Part shown: positions 1-5,101 of the stretch, in pieces
Layout of the letters: every line of letters starts with the position of its first letter
How positions within the stretch are numbered: position 1 is the stretch's first letter
DNA from: Vulcanimicrobiia bacterium
Lineage (GTDB): Bacteria; Eremiobacterota; Eremiobacteria; Baltobacterales; Baltobacteraceae
Assembly (NCBI GenBank): GCA_024281135.1
Contig: JAMXLG010000436.1
Coordinates: 1-6,419, forward strand
DNA: 6,419 nucleotides
Direction of reading: 5' to 3'
Program-made: the position numbers and the translations under genes
The notes under the pieces: model-generated
Told to the model about the DNA's origin: nothing
Databases searched by the model: none
The model's input: the letters and a program-made list of their open reading frames with translations, nothing else

Positions 1-1250
1 GCGACACGTCCGCTCGTATCGGCGAGTGCGAAGTTCTGCGTGGGCCCGGGATACGAGCGCAGCGCGCGAATCGCGTCTGCAATGTTGTGCGCTTCATCAA
101 GCCGACGGAAGGCCGAAAGTGGGGAAACGGGCGTCGCATACGCATTCCAGCGCACCAGCACGAACCGGTCTTTGCCGCGTACATGTACGGTAGTGCCAAA
201 CTCGCGCGGACCTCGGTAGTAACGCGTCGTGACATTCGAGCCGAAACGCACGTGAAACGTTTCCGTCTGCCAGGAACGCGAATCCAGGTGCGCCGGAGCA
301 TCGAAAACGGAAAGCGCCGTGACGCTGCCGTTTGTCGCGCCCCATGCAATCGAATCGTTGTGTCCCAGAATAACGCCCGGAACGCCGGCCAGTACGGCAC
401 CGGCGGCGTGAAAGTCCGGTGATTGCAAATCGACGAGGTACCAGACGCCGGGAATTCCGAGCCGCAGATGCGGGTCGCTCGCAAGCAGTGAGCGGCCAGT
501 GGACGTGTGTGCTGCGCCCGCCGCCCATTCGTTGCTTCCGACGGGTGGACGCTGATCGAAGAGCGAGCGAATCATCGCCGCTGTCGACGTGCAATGAGGC
601 GGATCGGCGATTTTAGCGAGCCCTTCCGTCACCGGTGCGTCGTAACACGGATCGCTGAGCGGATCTTCTTTAGCAACGCGTCCTGCGATGTCGTTCCAGG
701 TGTCCGCGAGATCGAGCACGGTGGCAAATCCGACTGCGAGGGAATCCTGCGGACTCCATGCTTGTGGTTTGTACATCAAAATGCGGAACTCTACAGGCGT
801 TGATTCACGCGTGTACGCGGCGTTGACGCCGTCGGAGAACGCTTGAAGGGTCAGCCGGTCTTTCGCATTCAATCGTTGCCACTGTTTCGCAACGATCTCG
901 CGAACCGGGACGACACGCGCCTCTTCGTCCGTTGAAACTGCGAGCGGTCCTAATGTCTCGGCGAGCTGTCCGTAGACGAAGCGCCGAATAAGATCCAGCT
1001 GAAAGCCGCGATCGCTGCCCTCGGCGTAGCCCTGCGCAAAGAACAAATCGTACCGGTCGCGCGCTCGAATGTGCGGAACGCCGCGCGCATCACGCAAAAT
1101 TTCAACGGGCTCGTGAACGCCTGCACCGGCTATGCTGCCCGATGTCTGCGCGCGCGCGTGCATGCCGAGCGCGATGTTCGTCGCATATGCTGCAACGACG
1201 AGCACGATAACGACAGCCACGGCAGCCGCAATTGCGGGAACGCGTCGCAT
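1..1250 (-). CDS. Penicillin acylase family Ntn hydrolase, exported (3' end cut by window edge)
   Basis: The frame is open from ATG at 1250 to the window edge (416 codons, C-terminus missing). Residues 4-22 are a hydrophobic signal peptide with possible cleavage after AYA (residue 23), so the enzyme should act in the periplasm or outside the cell. The family is made as a precursor that cuts itself before the nucleophile. Here this is G238/S239 in PPVGSNEWA, making S239 the beta-chain N-terminus. Supporting family motifs are ASDPHL (257-262), PGVILGHNDSIAWGATNG (291-308) and NFALADTSG (406-414). Counting from S239 as beta1, beta23 is H261, as in cephalosporin- and AHL-acylase-like members, and beta69 is N307, where E. 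coli penicillin G acylase has Ala. C202 and C220 lie in the putative spacer before the cut. The substrate is probably an amide such as a beta-lactam, acyl-homoserine lactone or lipopeptide and cannot be told from sequence. Its ATG overlaps the Rieske stop by one base (TGATG). Confidence 0.9.
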   Translation of the reverse strand, partial: MRRVPAIAAAVAVVIVLVVAAYATNIALGMHARAQTSGSIAGAGVHEPVEILRDARGVPHIRARDRYDLFFAQGYAEGSDRGFQLDLIRRFVYGQLAETLGPLAVSTDEEARVVPVREIVAKQWQRLNAKDRLTLQAFSDGVNAAYTRESTPVEFRILMYKPQAWSPQDSLAVGFATVLDLADTWNDIAGRVAKEDPLSDPCYDAPVTEGLAKIADPPHCTSTAAMIRSLFDQRPPVGSNEWAAGAAHTSTGRSLLASDPHLRLGIPGVWYLVDLQSPDFHAAGAVLAGVPGVILGHNDSIAWGATNGSVTALSVFDAPAHLDSRSWQTETFHVRFGSNVTTRYYRGPREFGTTVHVRGKDRFVLVRWNAYATPVSPLSAFRRLDEAHNIADAIRALRSYPGPTQNFALADTSGRV

Positions 1251-1555
1251 CAACACTCGATCAGGAGATCGTCGCCTTCGACGCTGACCGGGAATGTCAT
1301 CAGCGGAATAACTGCGGGCAGCGTGAGCGCTTCGCCCGTCTCCACGTCAAACGTTGCACCGTGGCGCGGACAGACCACGCACTTGCCTTCCAAGTGCCCT
1401 TGATCGAGAGGCGCTCCGTCGTGCGTGCACACGTCTTCGACGGCATAAAACGATCCGTCGACGTTGCATACCAACACGTCCATACCGTCGATCGGAAAAC
1501 TCTTCGCGGTTCCTGCGCCGATCGATTTCACCGCTCCTTCCAGCTTGTGTTGCAT
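1250..1555 (-). CDS. Rieske [2Fe-2S] ferredoxin, dioxygenase-ferredoxin/NirD type
   Basis: A 101-residue single-domain Rieske protein, the usual size for free-standing Rieske ferredoxins of the BphF/CarAc type. The cluster ligands are all visible: C43-T-H45 in box 1 (CTHDGAPL) and C62-P-R-H65 in box 2 (CPRHGATFDVETG), separated by 16 residues. There is no signal peptide, so it is a cytoplasmic one-electron carrier. The ATG at 1555 shares its A with the TAA of the upstream gene (TAATG), and the protein starts MQHKLEGAVK at the expected position for the family. An in-frame ATG at 1603 would add 16 residues overlapping the upstream gene and is not preferred. Rieske ferredoxins of this kind sit inside suf operons in Actinobacteria and relatives, which fits the sufB located upstream here. 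Its partner oxygenase or its role in Fe-S assembly is not shown by the sequence. Confidence 0.93.
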   Translation of the reverse strand: MQHKLEGAVKSIGAGTAKSFPIDGMDVLVCNVDGSFYAVEDVCTHDGAPLDQGHLEGKCVVCPRHGATFDVETGEALTLPAVIPLMTFPVSVEGDDLLIEC

Positions 1556-2079
1556 TAATTCCCGACTTTGCGGCAGGGATGCATCTTCCTCGGGTCGCCC
1601 CAACCGATGACGTGAAAATTGAAGCCCGGCCCAATCGTGACATCTTTGCCGTGCCGCACTTCGTTCACGGCTTGTCGCACGATGCCGGGAATCGGAATAT
1701 AGCCGGTCGCGCGCTCCGTCGTCGTTTCAGCGGGAGCCCATAACGAGGCGTCTCGCGGATCGTTGATGACTTGAATTGCTTTGTTCTTGTAGATCACTTC
1801 GCGCGTATCGAGGATGAGCGAACCGTTGCGATCGTGATTGCTCGCTGCGGTTACTTCGCGAACGTATCCGTATCCGATGGTGTTCTCGGGAACGATGTCG
1901 CCGAGAATATTGGCATCCGTCGTGATTTTGAACCGAAACACCAGCCCAGGATACGCCGATTGAGAACTGACGCTGTCGACCATCGTCGCGGGAATGGCTG
2001 CGTTGCACATCGTTACCCATGCGCGGGTCGGCGCCGCCGTTACAAGTAGCAAGAGAAAAAGTAGCGGTACGAAGCGCAT
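1555..2079 (-). CDS. Secreted protein of unknown function, second of two tandem paralogues
   Basis: 174 residues. A typical Sec signal peptide (hydrophobic 4-16) ends in APTRA with likely cleavage after A20. The mature part is beta-rich and parallels the protein encoded immediately upstream: IPATMVD (29-35), VFRFKITT (47-54), PENTIGYGYVR (64-74), DPRD (107-110), and VTIGPGFNFHV (147-157) followed by GD. Two cysteines, C25 and C169, bracket the core and align with C29 and C172 of the paralogue, so a disulfide in the exported protein is likely. The layout of a front strand, a 'G-x-x-F-x-F-K' strand, an 'IP.N/GT.G.G.V' turn and a final 'G-x-x-V-T-x-GP-G-F-x-F-H-V' strand recalls small beta-barrel domains of secreted bacterial proteins, but I cannot name a family. 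The ATG at 2079 overlaps the TAA of the upstream gene by one base, and its own stop overlaps the Rieske start. Function unknown. Confidence 0.85.
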   Translation of the reverse strand: MRFVPLLFLLLLVTAAPTRAWVTMCNAAIPATMVDSVSSQSAYPGLVFRFKITTDANILGDIVPENTIGYGYVREVTAASNHDRNGSLILDTREVIYKNKAIQVINDPRDASLWAPAETTTERATGYIPIPGIVRQAVNEVRHGKDVTIGPGFNFHVIGWGDPRKMHPCRKVGN

Positions 2080-2666
2080 TAGCGTGGCTCCGGCGAGGGT
2101 GAAGGATTGGGTGAAGATTGACGCCGTTGTTCGGTCTTTGACGCGGGATGACAGGGTTCGCTTGTGGCGAGGTCGCCCATGACCACGACGTGGAACTTGA
2201 AGCCGGGTCCGAGCGTCACGTTGCTTCCCGGGCGGATGTAATGCATCGCCGTCTGGAAGAGGCCGATCGGGATCATGCTGAGGCCCTCATCGGTCAGCGT
2301 AGCCGAATGCGCGAACTCCGCCGTTTCGCGTGGATCGGACATGACTGATAGGTGTGTTTCGCCGATCGAGAGGTAGCGTGGCTCGAGAAGGATGAGGCCG
2401 GTGCGATTGCGGCTTTTCGCACCTTGCACGTATCGAACGACCCCCCAGCCTTCGGTGTTTTCGGGGATCTCAAGGTCGCCGAATGTCGCGCGGGCCGTCG
2501 TTTTGAAACGAAAATGCTCACCCGAGTACGAGTGAGCAGAATCCATGGTATCGACCATCGTCGCTGGGATCGTGACGTCGCACGACACGTCGGCCGCTGC
2601 CGGTGCAACGGAAGTGGCGAACAGAAGAAGCGCGATTGCTAAGAGCGCCTGAAGGCCTCGCCGCAT
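2079..2666 (-). CDS. Secreted protein of unknown function, first of two tandem paralogues
   Basis: 195 residues. The signal peptide has a hydrophobic core at 6-20 and an APAAA/DV cleavage site after A25. The mature domain shares the paralogue's landmarks: VTIPATMVDTMDS (31-43), HFRFKTT (51-57), IPENTEGWGVVRYV (67-80), DPRE (111-114) and VTLGPGFKFHVVVMGD (150-165). C29 and C172 are the conserved pair likely to form a disulfide. A Ser/Pro-rich low-complexity tail (about 176-195) is absent from the paralogue. The ATG at 2666 lies 19 nt after the sufB stop, with GAAGGG eight bases upstream as ribosome site. Both the site and the start fall in a predicted hairpin (see 2651-2680). The position straight after sufB, where sufD often stands, is unusual for an exported protein. 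It is not SufD-like in length or motifs. I do not recognise a characterised family, and the function is unknown. Confidence 0.87.
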   Translation of the reverse strand: MRRGLQALLAIALLLFATSVAPAAADVSCDVTIPATMVDTMDSAHSYSGEHFRFKTTARATFGDLEIPENTEGWGVVRYVQGAKSRNRTGLILLEPRYLSIGETHLSVMSDPRETAEFAHSATLTDEGLSMIPIGLFQTAMHYIRPGSNVTLGPGFKFHVVVMGDLATSEPCHPASKTEQRRQSSPNPSPSPEPR

Positions 2667-2680
2667 CGACGAGGCCCTTC
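2651..2680 (-). promoter_or_regulatory. Hairpin covering ribosome site and start codon of the first paralogue
   Basis: In the mRNA (minus strand) GAAGGGCCTCG and CGAGGCCTTC can pair as ten base pairs with one bulged G. The nine-base loop is TCGATGCGG, which contains the start ATG (2664-2666). The likely Shine-Dalgarno GAAGGG lies in the 5' arm. The sufB stop (2686-2688) is only five bases before the hairpin, so a ribosome finishing sufB would cover and open it. Translational coupling of sufB to the downstream genes is therefore plausible. The pairing is read directly; its role is an inference. Confidence 0.45.
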
Positions 2681-2685
2681 GGCGG

Positions 2686-4101
2686 TTAGCCTACCGCGCC
2701 TTCCATCTCCATCTTAACCAGACGGTTCAGTTCGACTGCGTACTCCATCGGCAGCTCTTTTACGAAGAAATCGAAGAAGCCGTTCACGATCATCGCCGTC
2801 GCATCGGCTTCACTCAGTCCACGCGACATCGCGTAGAAGAGTTGATCTTCGCCGATCTTGGAGACGCTCGCTTCGTGTTCGACGGTCGACTGTTGCTCGT
2901 GGATCTTCATCGTCGGCTTCGTGTCGCTCGACGATTGATCGTCCATGATTAGCGCGTCGCATTTCACGCGCGTCTTCGCGCCGGTTGCGCCCGGGAAGAC
3001 CTCGACGAGACCGCGGTAGGTCGTCTTGCCGCCGTGCGCACTCACGCTCTTGTTCGTCACGACCGACGTCGTGTTCGGAGCCGCGTGAATGACTTTCGCT
3101 CCTGCATCCTGATGCTGACCTTCGCCGGCGAACGCCATCGAAAGAATTTCGCCGCGCGCGCCTTCACCCATCAGGTAGATGGACGGATACTTCATCGTCA
3201 GCTTGGAACCGATGTTCCCGTCGACCCATTCGACGGTCGCGTTCTTCTGTGCGACCGCGCGCTTGGTCACGAGATTGTAGATGTTGCGGTACCAATTCTG
3301 AATCGTCGTGTACCGGATCGACGCATCATCGAGCGCGACGAGTTCGACAACCGCGCTGTGCAGCGACGAGGTCGAAAACTTCGGGGCAGTACAGCCCTCG
3401 ATGTAGTGCACTTTCGCACCCTTGTCCGCAATGATCAGCGTGCGCTCGAACTGGCCCATGTTCTCAGCATTGATGCGGAAATAAGCCTGGAGCGGCATCT
3501 TCACTTCGACGCCCGGTGGAACGTAGATGAACGAGCCGCCCGACCAGACGGACGAATTGAGCGCGGCGAACTTATTGTCGGCGGCCGGAATCACGGTCGC
3601 GAAATATTTTTTGACGATCTCCGGGTACTGTTTGATCGCAGTGTCCATGTCGCAGAAGAGCACGCCTTGCGCTTCGAGCTCTTTGTTGACGTTATGGTAG
3701 ACGACTTCGGACTCGTACTGAGCCGAAACGCCTGCAAGAAACTTGCGCTCGGCCTCGGGGATGCCCAAACGATCAAACGTACGCTTGATGTCTTCCGGGA
3801 CCTCGTCCCACGAGCGCTCGGTCTTGTCCGTCGATTTTACGAAGTAGTGAATGTCTGCGAAGTCGATCTGATTGAGGAGTTCCGTATCACCCCATATCGG
3901 CATCGGCTTACTAATGAAGATCTCGTACGCTTTTAGCCGGAAGTCGCGCATCCACTCGGGCTCGCCCTTCATCGCGCTGATGCGCTCGACGATCTCGCGA
4001 GTCAGGCCCTTGTCGGACTTGAAGACGTAGTTTTCCGGATCGTGGAATCCGTGGCGGTAATCCTCGGAGATGATCGGCTGGCTTTGAACGGGGGTCGTCA
4101 T
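2686..4101 (-). CDS. sufB: Fe-S cluster assembly scaffold protein SufB
   Basis: 471 residues, full length for SufB (about 465-495). SufB binds SufC and SufD in the cytoplasm as the scaffold on which SUF-pathway Fe-S clusters are built from SufS/SufU- or SufE-supplied sulfur. Visible family blocks: [17 protein letters not shown] near the N-terminus, FCDMDTAI (149-156), [25 protein letters not shown] (187-211), HYIEGCTAP (232-240), and the C-terminal [22 protein letters not shown] (407-428) with the [20 protein letters not shown] end. C237, H409 and E410 match functionally important E. coli positions (Cys254, His433, Glu434). The E. coli Cys405 position appears to be Ser here ([14 protein letters not shown]), as I recall for Gram-positive-type SufB. 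The start at 4101 gives the usual MTTP-type N-terminus, although no clear Shine-Dalgarno precedes it. It heads the minus-strand operon. SufC, SufD and SufS are not in the window and are presumably encoded elsewhere. Confidence 0.97.
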   Translation of the reverse strand: MTTPVQSQPIISEDYRHGFHDPENYVFKSDKGLTREIVERISAMKGEPEWMRDFRLKAYEIFISKPMPIWGDTELLNQIDFADIHYFVKSTDKTERSWDEVPEDIKRTFDRLGIPEAERKFLAGVSAQYESEVVYHNVNKELEAQGVLFCDMDTAIKQYPEIVKKYFATVIPAADNKFAALNSSVWSGGSFIYVPPGVEVKMPLQAYFRINAENMGQFERTLIIADKGAKVHYIEGCTAPKFSTSSLHSAVVELVALDDASIRYTTIQNWYRNIYNLVTKRAVAQKNATVEWVDGNIGSKLTMKYPSIYLMGEGARGEILSMAFAGEGQHQDAGAKVIHAAPNTTSVVTNKSVSAHGGKTTYRGLVEVFPGATGAKTRVKCDALIMDDQSSSDTKPTMKIHEQQSTVEHEASVSKIGEDQLFYAMSRGLSEADATAMIVNGFFDFFVKELPMEYAVELNRLVKMEMEGAVG

Positions 4102-4175
4102 GACTATCTGAGGGTACCCCCCGCCTCATATATAGTCAAGATAGTGAAGTCGTAACTTCAAAATCTTAAACGCCG
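4102..4175 (-). promoter_or_regulatory. sufB promoter/operator region with 16-bp palindrome
   Basis: The AT-rich stretch before sufB holds a palindrome TGAAGT-CGTA-ACTTCA (4145-4160). On the minus strand TATATA (4134-4129) is a possible -10, placing a start near 4122. A second weak option is TTAAGA (4169-4164) with CACTAT (4146-4141), spacing 17. No convincing -35 accompanies TATATA, so the promoter may need an activator, or I have the wrong pair. The palindrome lies where a -35-overlapping repressor or activator would bind. suf operons are often controlled by Rrf2-family (SufR/IscR) regulators, but the regulator here is not identified. CTTCGAAG (4214-4221) repeats the GAAG/CTTC half-sites further upstream. 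Confidence 0.4.
4132..4149. repeat. Tandem 9-bp repeat ATAGTSAAG next to sufB
   Basis: ATAGTCAAG (4132-4140) is followed directly by ATAGTGAAG (4141-4149), differing at one base. A third, inverted copy of the core lies at 4102-4109 (GACTATCT, complement of AGATAGTC), just before the sufB start. The repeats run into the palindrome at 4145-4160. They may be part of one protein-binding array, but at this length chance is not excluded. Confidence 0.4.
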
Positions 4176-4247
4176 CCGAGAGCTGTCTGGAGGCCACTCA
4201 AATCGGAGGGTGACTTCGAAGATTAAGGATTTCTTATCCCGGAGGGG

Positions 4248-4276
4248 TTTACAGGGGGGTCTTGGGAGGTTATTAT
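4248..4276 (+). promoter_or_regulatory. Candidate sigma70-type promoter for speH
   Basis: TTTACA (4248-4253) and TATTAT (4271-4276) each match the -35/-10 consensus at five of six bases, with the ideal 17-bp spacer. Transcription would start near 4282-4284, giving a leader of about 217 nt before the TTG start of speH. The spacer is strikingly G-rich (GGGGGGTCTTGGGAGGT). If transcription starts there, the small ORF at 4275 would not be translated. The two readings exclude each other unless a further promoter lies upstream. Confidence 0.5.
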
Positions 4277-4340
4277 GTTCGCCGGACCTGGGGTAACTAC
4301 GGTTCCGCGAGGAGCGGAGCAGGCAGGTCTACGGTTATAG
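4275..4340 (+). CDS. Possible 21-residue leader peptide upstream of speH
   Basis: ATG at 4275 follows GGGAGG (4264-4269) by five bases, the strongest Shine-Dalgarno and start pair in the intergenic region. It opens a 21-codon ORF (begins MFAGPG, ends GLRL) that stops at TAG 4338-4340, just before a GC-rich hairpin at 4344-4361. It could be a regulatory upstream ORF for speH. Against this, ATG overlaps the -10 of the candidate promoter (TATTAT), so it needs transcription from further upstream, and the peptide has no recognisable motif. Chance occurrence is quite possible. Confidence 0.25.
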   Translation: MFAGPGVTTVPRGAEQAGLRL

Positions 4341-4459
4341 GAGGGCGCGCCTTTTCGCGCCATCGCGGCGAATCGCCCGTGCACCGAAAAGCGCCGGCAA
4401 GAGTTCGTCGATAGGTCGGGGACGTGACTGCACTGCAGGCGCCAGCCGACGAAGTCCGG
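4282..4459 (+). promoter_or_regulatory. Putative structured 5' leader RNA of speH
   Basis: The roughly 400-bp gap between sufB and speH has no clear gene, and its speH-side half looks like structured RNA. CCGGAC (4282-4287) is complementary to GTCCGG (4454-4459) and could close the element. Directly inside on the 3' side CGACGAA (4447-4453) is complementary to TTCGTCG (4404-4410). Smaller hairpins are TCCGC-GAGGA-GCGGA (4304-4318) and GGCGCG-CCTTTT-CGCGCC (4344-4361). CTACGGTT occurs twice (4297-4304, 4329-4336). The closing stem begins where the candidate promoter would start transcription. I compared it from memory with cobalamin, FMN, TPP, SAM, glycine and c-di-GMP riboswitches, RNase P RNA, tmRNA and 6S RNA and saw no match. 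It may regulate speH or be an independent small RNA. Confidence 0.35.
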
Positions 4460-4484
4460 AGGTGGGATTTCCCCCAAAGGCTCT

Positions 4485-4490
4485 GAGGAG
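4485..4490 (+). promoter_or_regulatory. Ribosome binding site supporting the TTG start of speH
   Basis: GAGGAG (within GAGGAGAG, 4485-4492) lies 8-10 bases before TTG at 4501. It decides the start in favour of TTG over the in-frame GTG at 4462, which has no family-like N-terminus. A small hairpin (GGG-ATTT-CCC, 4464-4473) sits just upstream. Confidence 0.7.
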
Positions 4491-4500
4491 AGCGATAAAA

Positions 4501-4911
4501 TTGAAAGCACTCGGTACACACATCGTGTGTGAGCTGTCGGGCTGCGATGCGGCCACGCTCACTGACGTTGATGCCGTCCGCGACATGATGATCGGCGCCG
4601 CGAAAGCATCGCGAGCAACCATTATGGAAGTCGCCTTCCACAGATTTGAGCCCCAAGGGGTATCCGGCGTGGTCGTCCTTGCCGAATCCCATATCTCGAT
4701 CCACACCTGGCCCGAGATGGGATACGCCGCAATGGACTTTTACACGTGCGGTGACCACACGGATCCGTGGCTTGCTGCAGAGCACGCCGCGAAAGTCCTC
4801 AACGCGAAAACGATGCAAACCACGGAAGTGAAGCGCGGCATAGGGCAACCGAGCGGCACCTTCACCCACGTCGTGACGCGTGACCATGAGACGGTAGCGC
4901 TCTCGGCGTAA
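4501..4911 (+). CDS. speH: S-adenosylmethionine decarboxylase proenzyme (pyruvoyl-dependent, SpeH type)
   Basis: From the TTG at 4501 the protein is 136 residues and begins MKALGTHIVCEL, the normal N-terminus of class 1B (Bacillus/Thermotoga) AdoMet decarboxylases of about 125-135 residues. It decarboxylates AdoMet in the cytoplasm to supply the aminopropyl donor for spermidine synthesis. The proenzyme cuts itself between E62 and S63 in AESHISIHTWPE, and S63 becomes the pyruvoyl cofactor on the alpha chain. H68 (processing) and C83 (catalytic, in DFYTCG) fall at exactly the numbers known for the Thermotoga maritima enzyme, which supports the chosen start. Another label for the gene is speD. 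It stands alone: no spermidine synthase is adjacent and a terminator follows. The long GC-rich leader and the TTG start suggest controlled or modest expression, which is an inference. Confidence 0.96.
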   Translation: MKALGTHIVCELSGCDAATLTDVDAVRDMMIGAAKASRATIMEVAFHRFEPQGVSGVVVLAESHISIHTWPEMGYAAMDFYTCGDHTDPWLAAEHAAKVLNAKTMQTTEVKRGIGQPSGTFTHVVTRDHETVALSA

Positions 4912-4931
4912 GCCGACCGCGAAGAGCATCT

Positions 4932-4961
4932 AACGAGCACCGGAGATCCGGTGCTCGTTTT
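4932..4961 (+). terminator. Intrinsic terminator after speH
   Basis: A perfect inverted repeat starts 21 bases after the speH stop. AACGAGCACCGGA (4932-4944) pairs with TCCGGTGCTCGTT (4947-4959), realistically 12 bp closing an AGAT loop. A T-run follows (TTTTAATTTT, 4958-4967). It ends the speH transcript and insulates the sedolisin gene downstream. Confidence 0.92.
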
Positions 4962-5101
4962 AATTTTCGGTGAGGTCGCCTCGACGCGTGCGACGTTTGT
5001 GGGATGGAAAGCGTTGAGGCGTAGCAAAGCAACGCTGCCCGCGCATGACTCTCGTCCTGCGCTTGTAACTGTATATGCTTTTTCAGGGACGGGTTCTTGA
5101 A
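4962..5101 (+). other. Intergenic region before the sedolisin gene with a 7-bp inverted repeat
   Basis: 140 bases without a credible gene. AGCGTTG (5010-5016) and CAACGCT (5030-5036) form a 7-bp inverted repeat around 13 bases. TATATG (5072-5077) is a possible -10 for the sedolisin gene, but no good -35 is seen 16-18 bases upstream. The sedolisin ribosome site is weak (AGGGACGGG, ending eight bases before ATG). Confidence 0.4.

Noticed and set aside
97..803. Several open frames of 65-165 codons on both strands
   Set aside because: They overlap the continuous penicillin acylase frame, which carries the family motifs throughout.
1556..1603. In-frame ATG at 1603 as start of the Rieske protein
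   Set aside because: It would extend the gene into the preceding coding region with a non-family sequence. The ATG in the TAATG overlap is typical of the whole operon.
3034..3936. A 300-codon open frame on the plus strand
   Set aside because: It lies wholly antisense to sufB, is rich in Arg, Asp, His and Val as antisense frames of GC-rich genes are, and shows no domain. It is a shadow of sufB.
4462..4500. GTG at 4462 as start of the AdoMet decarboxylase
   Set aside because: It adds 13 residues absent from the family. The TTG at 4501 has a better-placed ribosome site and gives the conserved MKALGxH N-terminus.
4282..4500. Known riboswitch, RNase P RNA, tmRNA, 6S RNA or SRP RNA in the speH leader
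   Set aside because: Consensus cores recalled from memory (for example the B12 box, FMN and TPP cores, GGCAAA-type c-di-GMP core) were not found. The AGTCCGGA fragment resembles only the end of the FMN element and its start is missing. No covariance search could be run.
4297..4929. Minus-strand open frames of 98-210 codons across the speH leader and speH
   Set aside because: They run antisense to the clearly recognised AdoMet decarboxylase and its terminator and have no family-like sequence or ribosome site.
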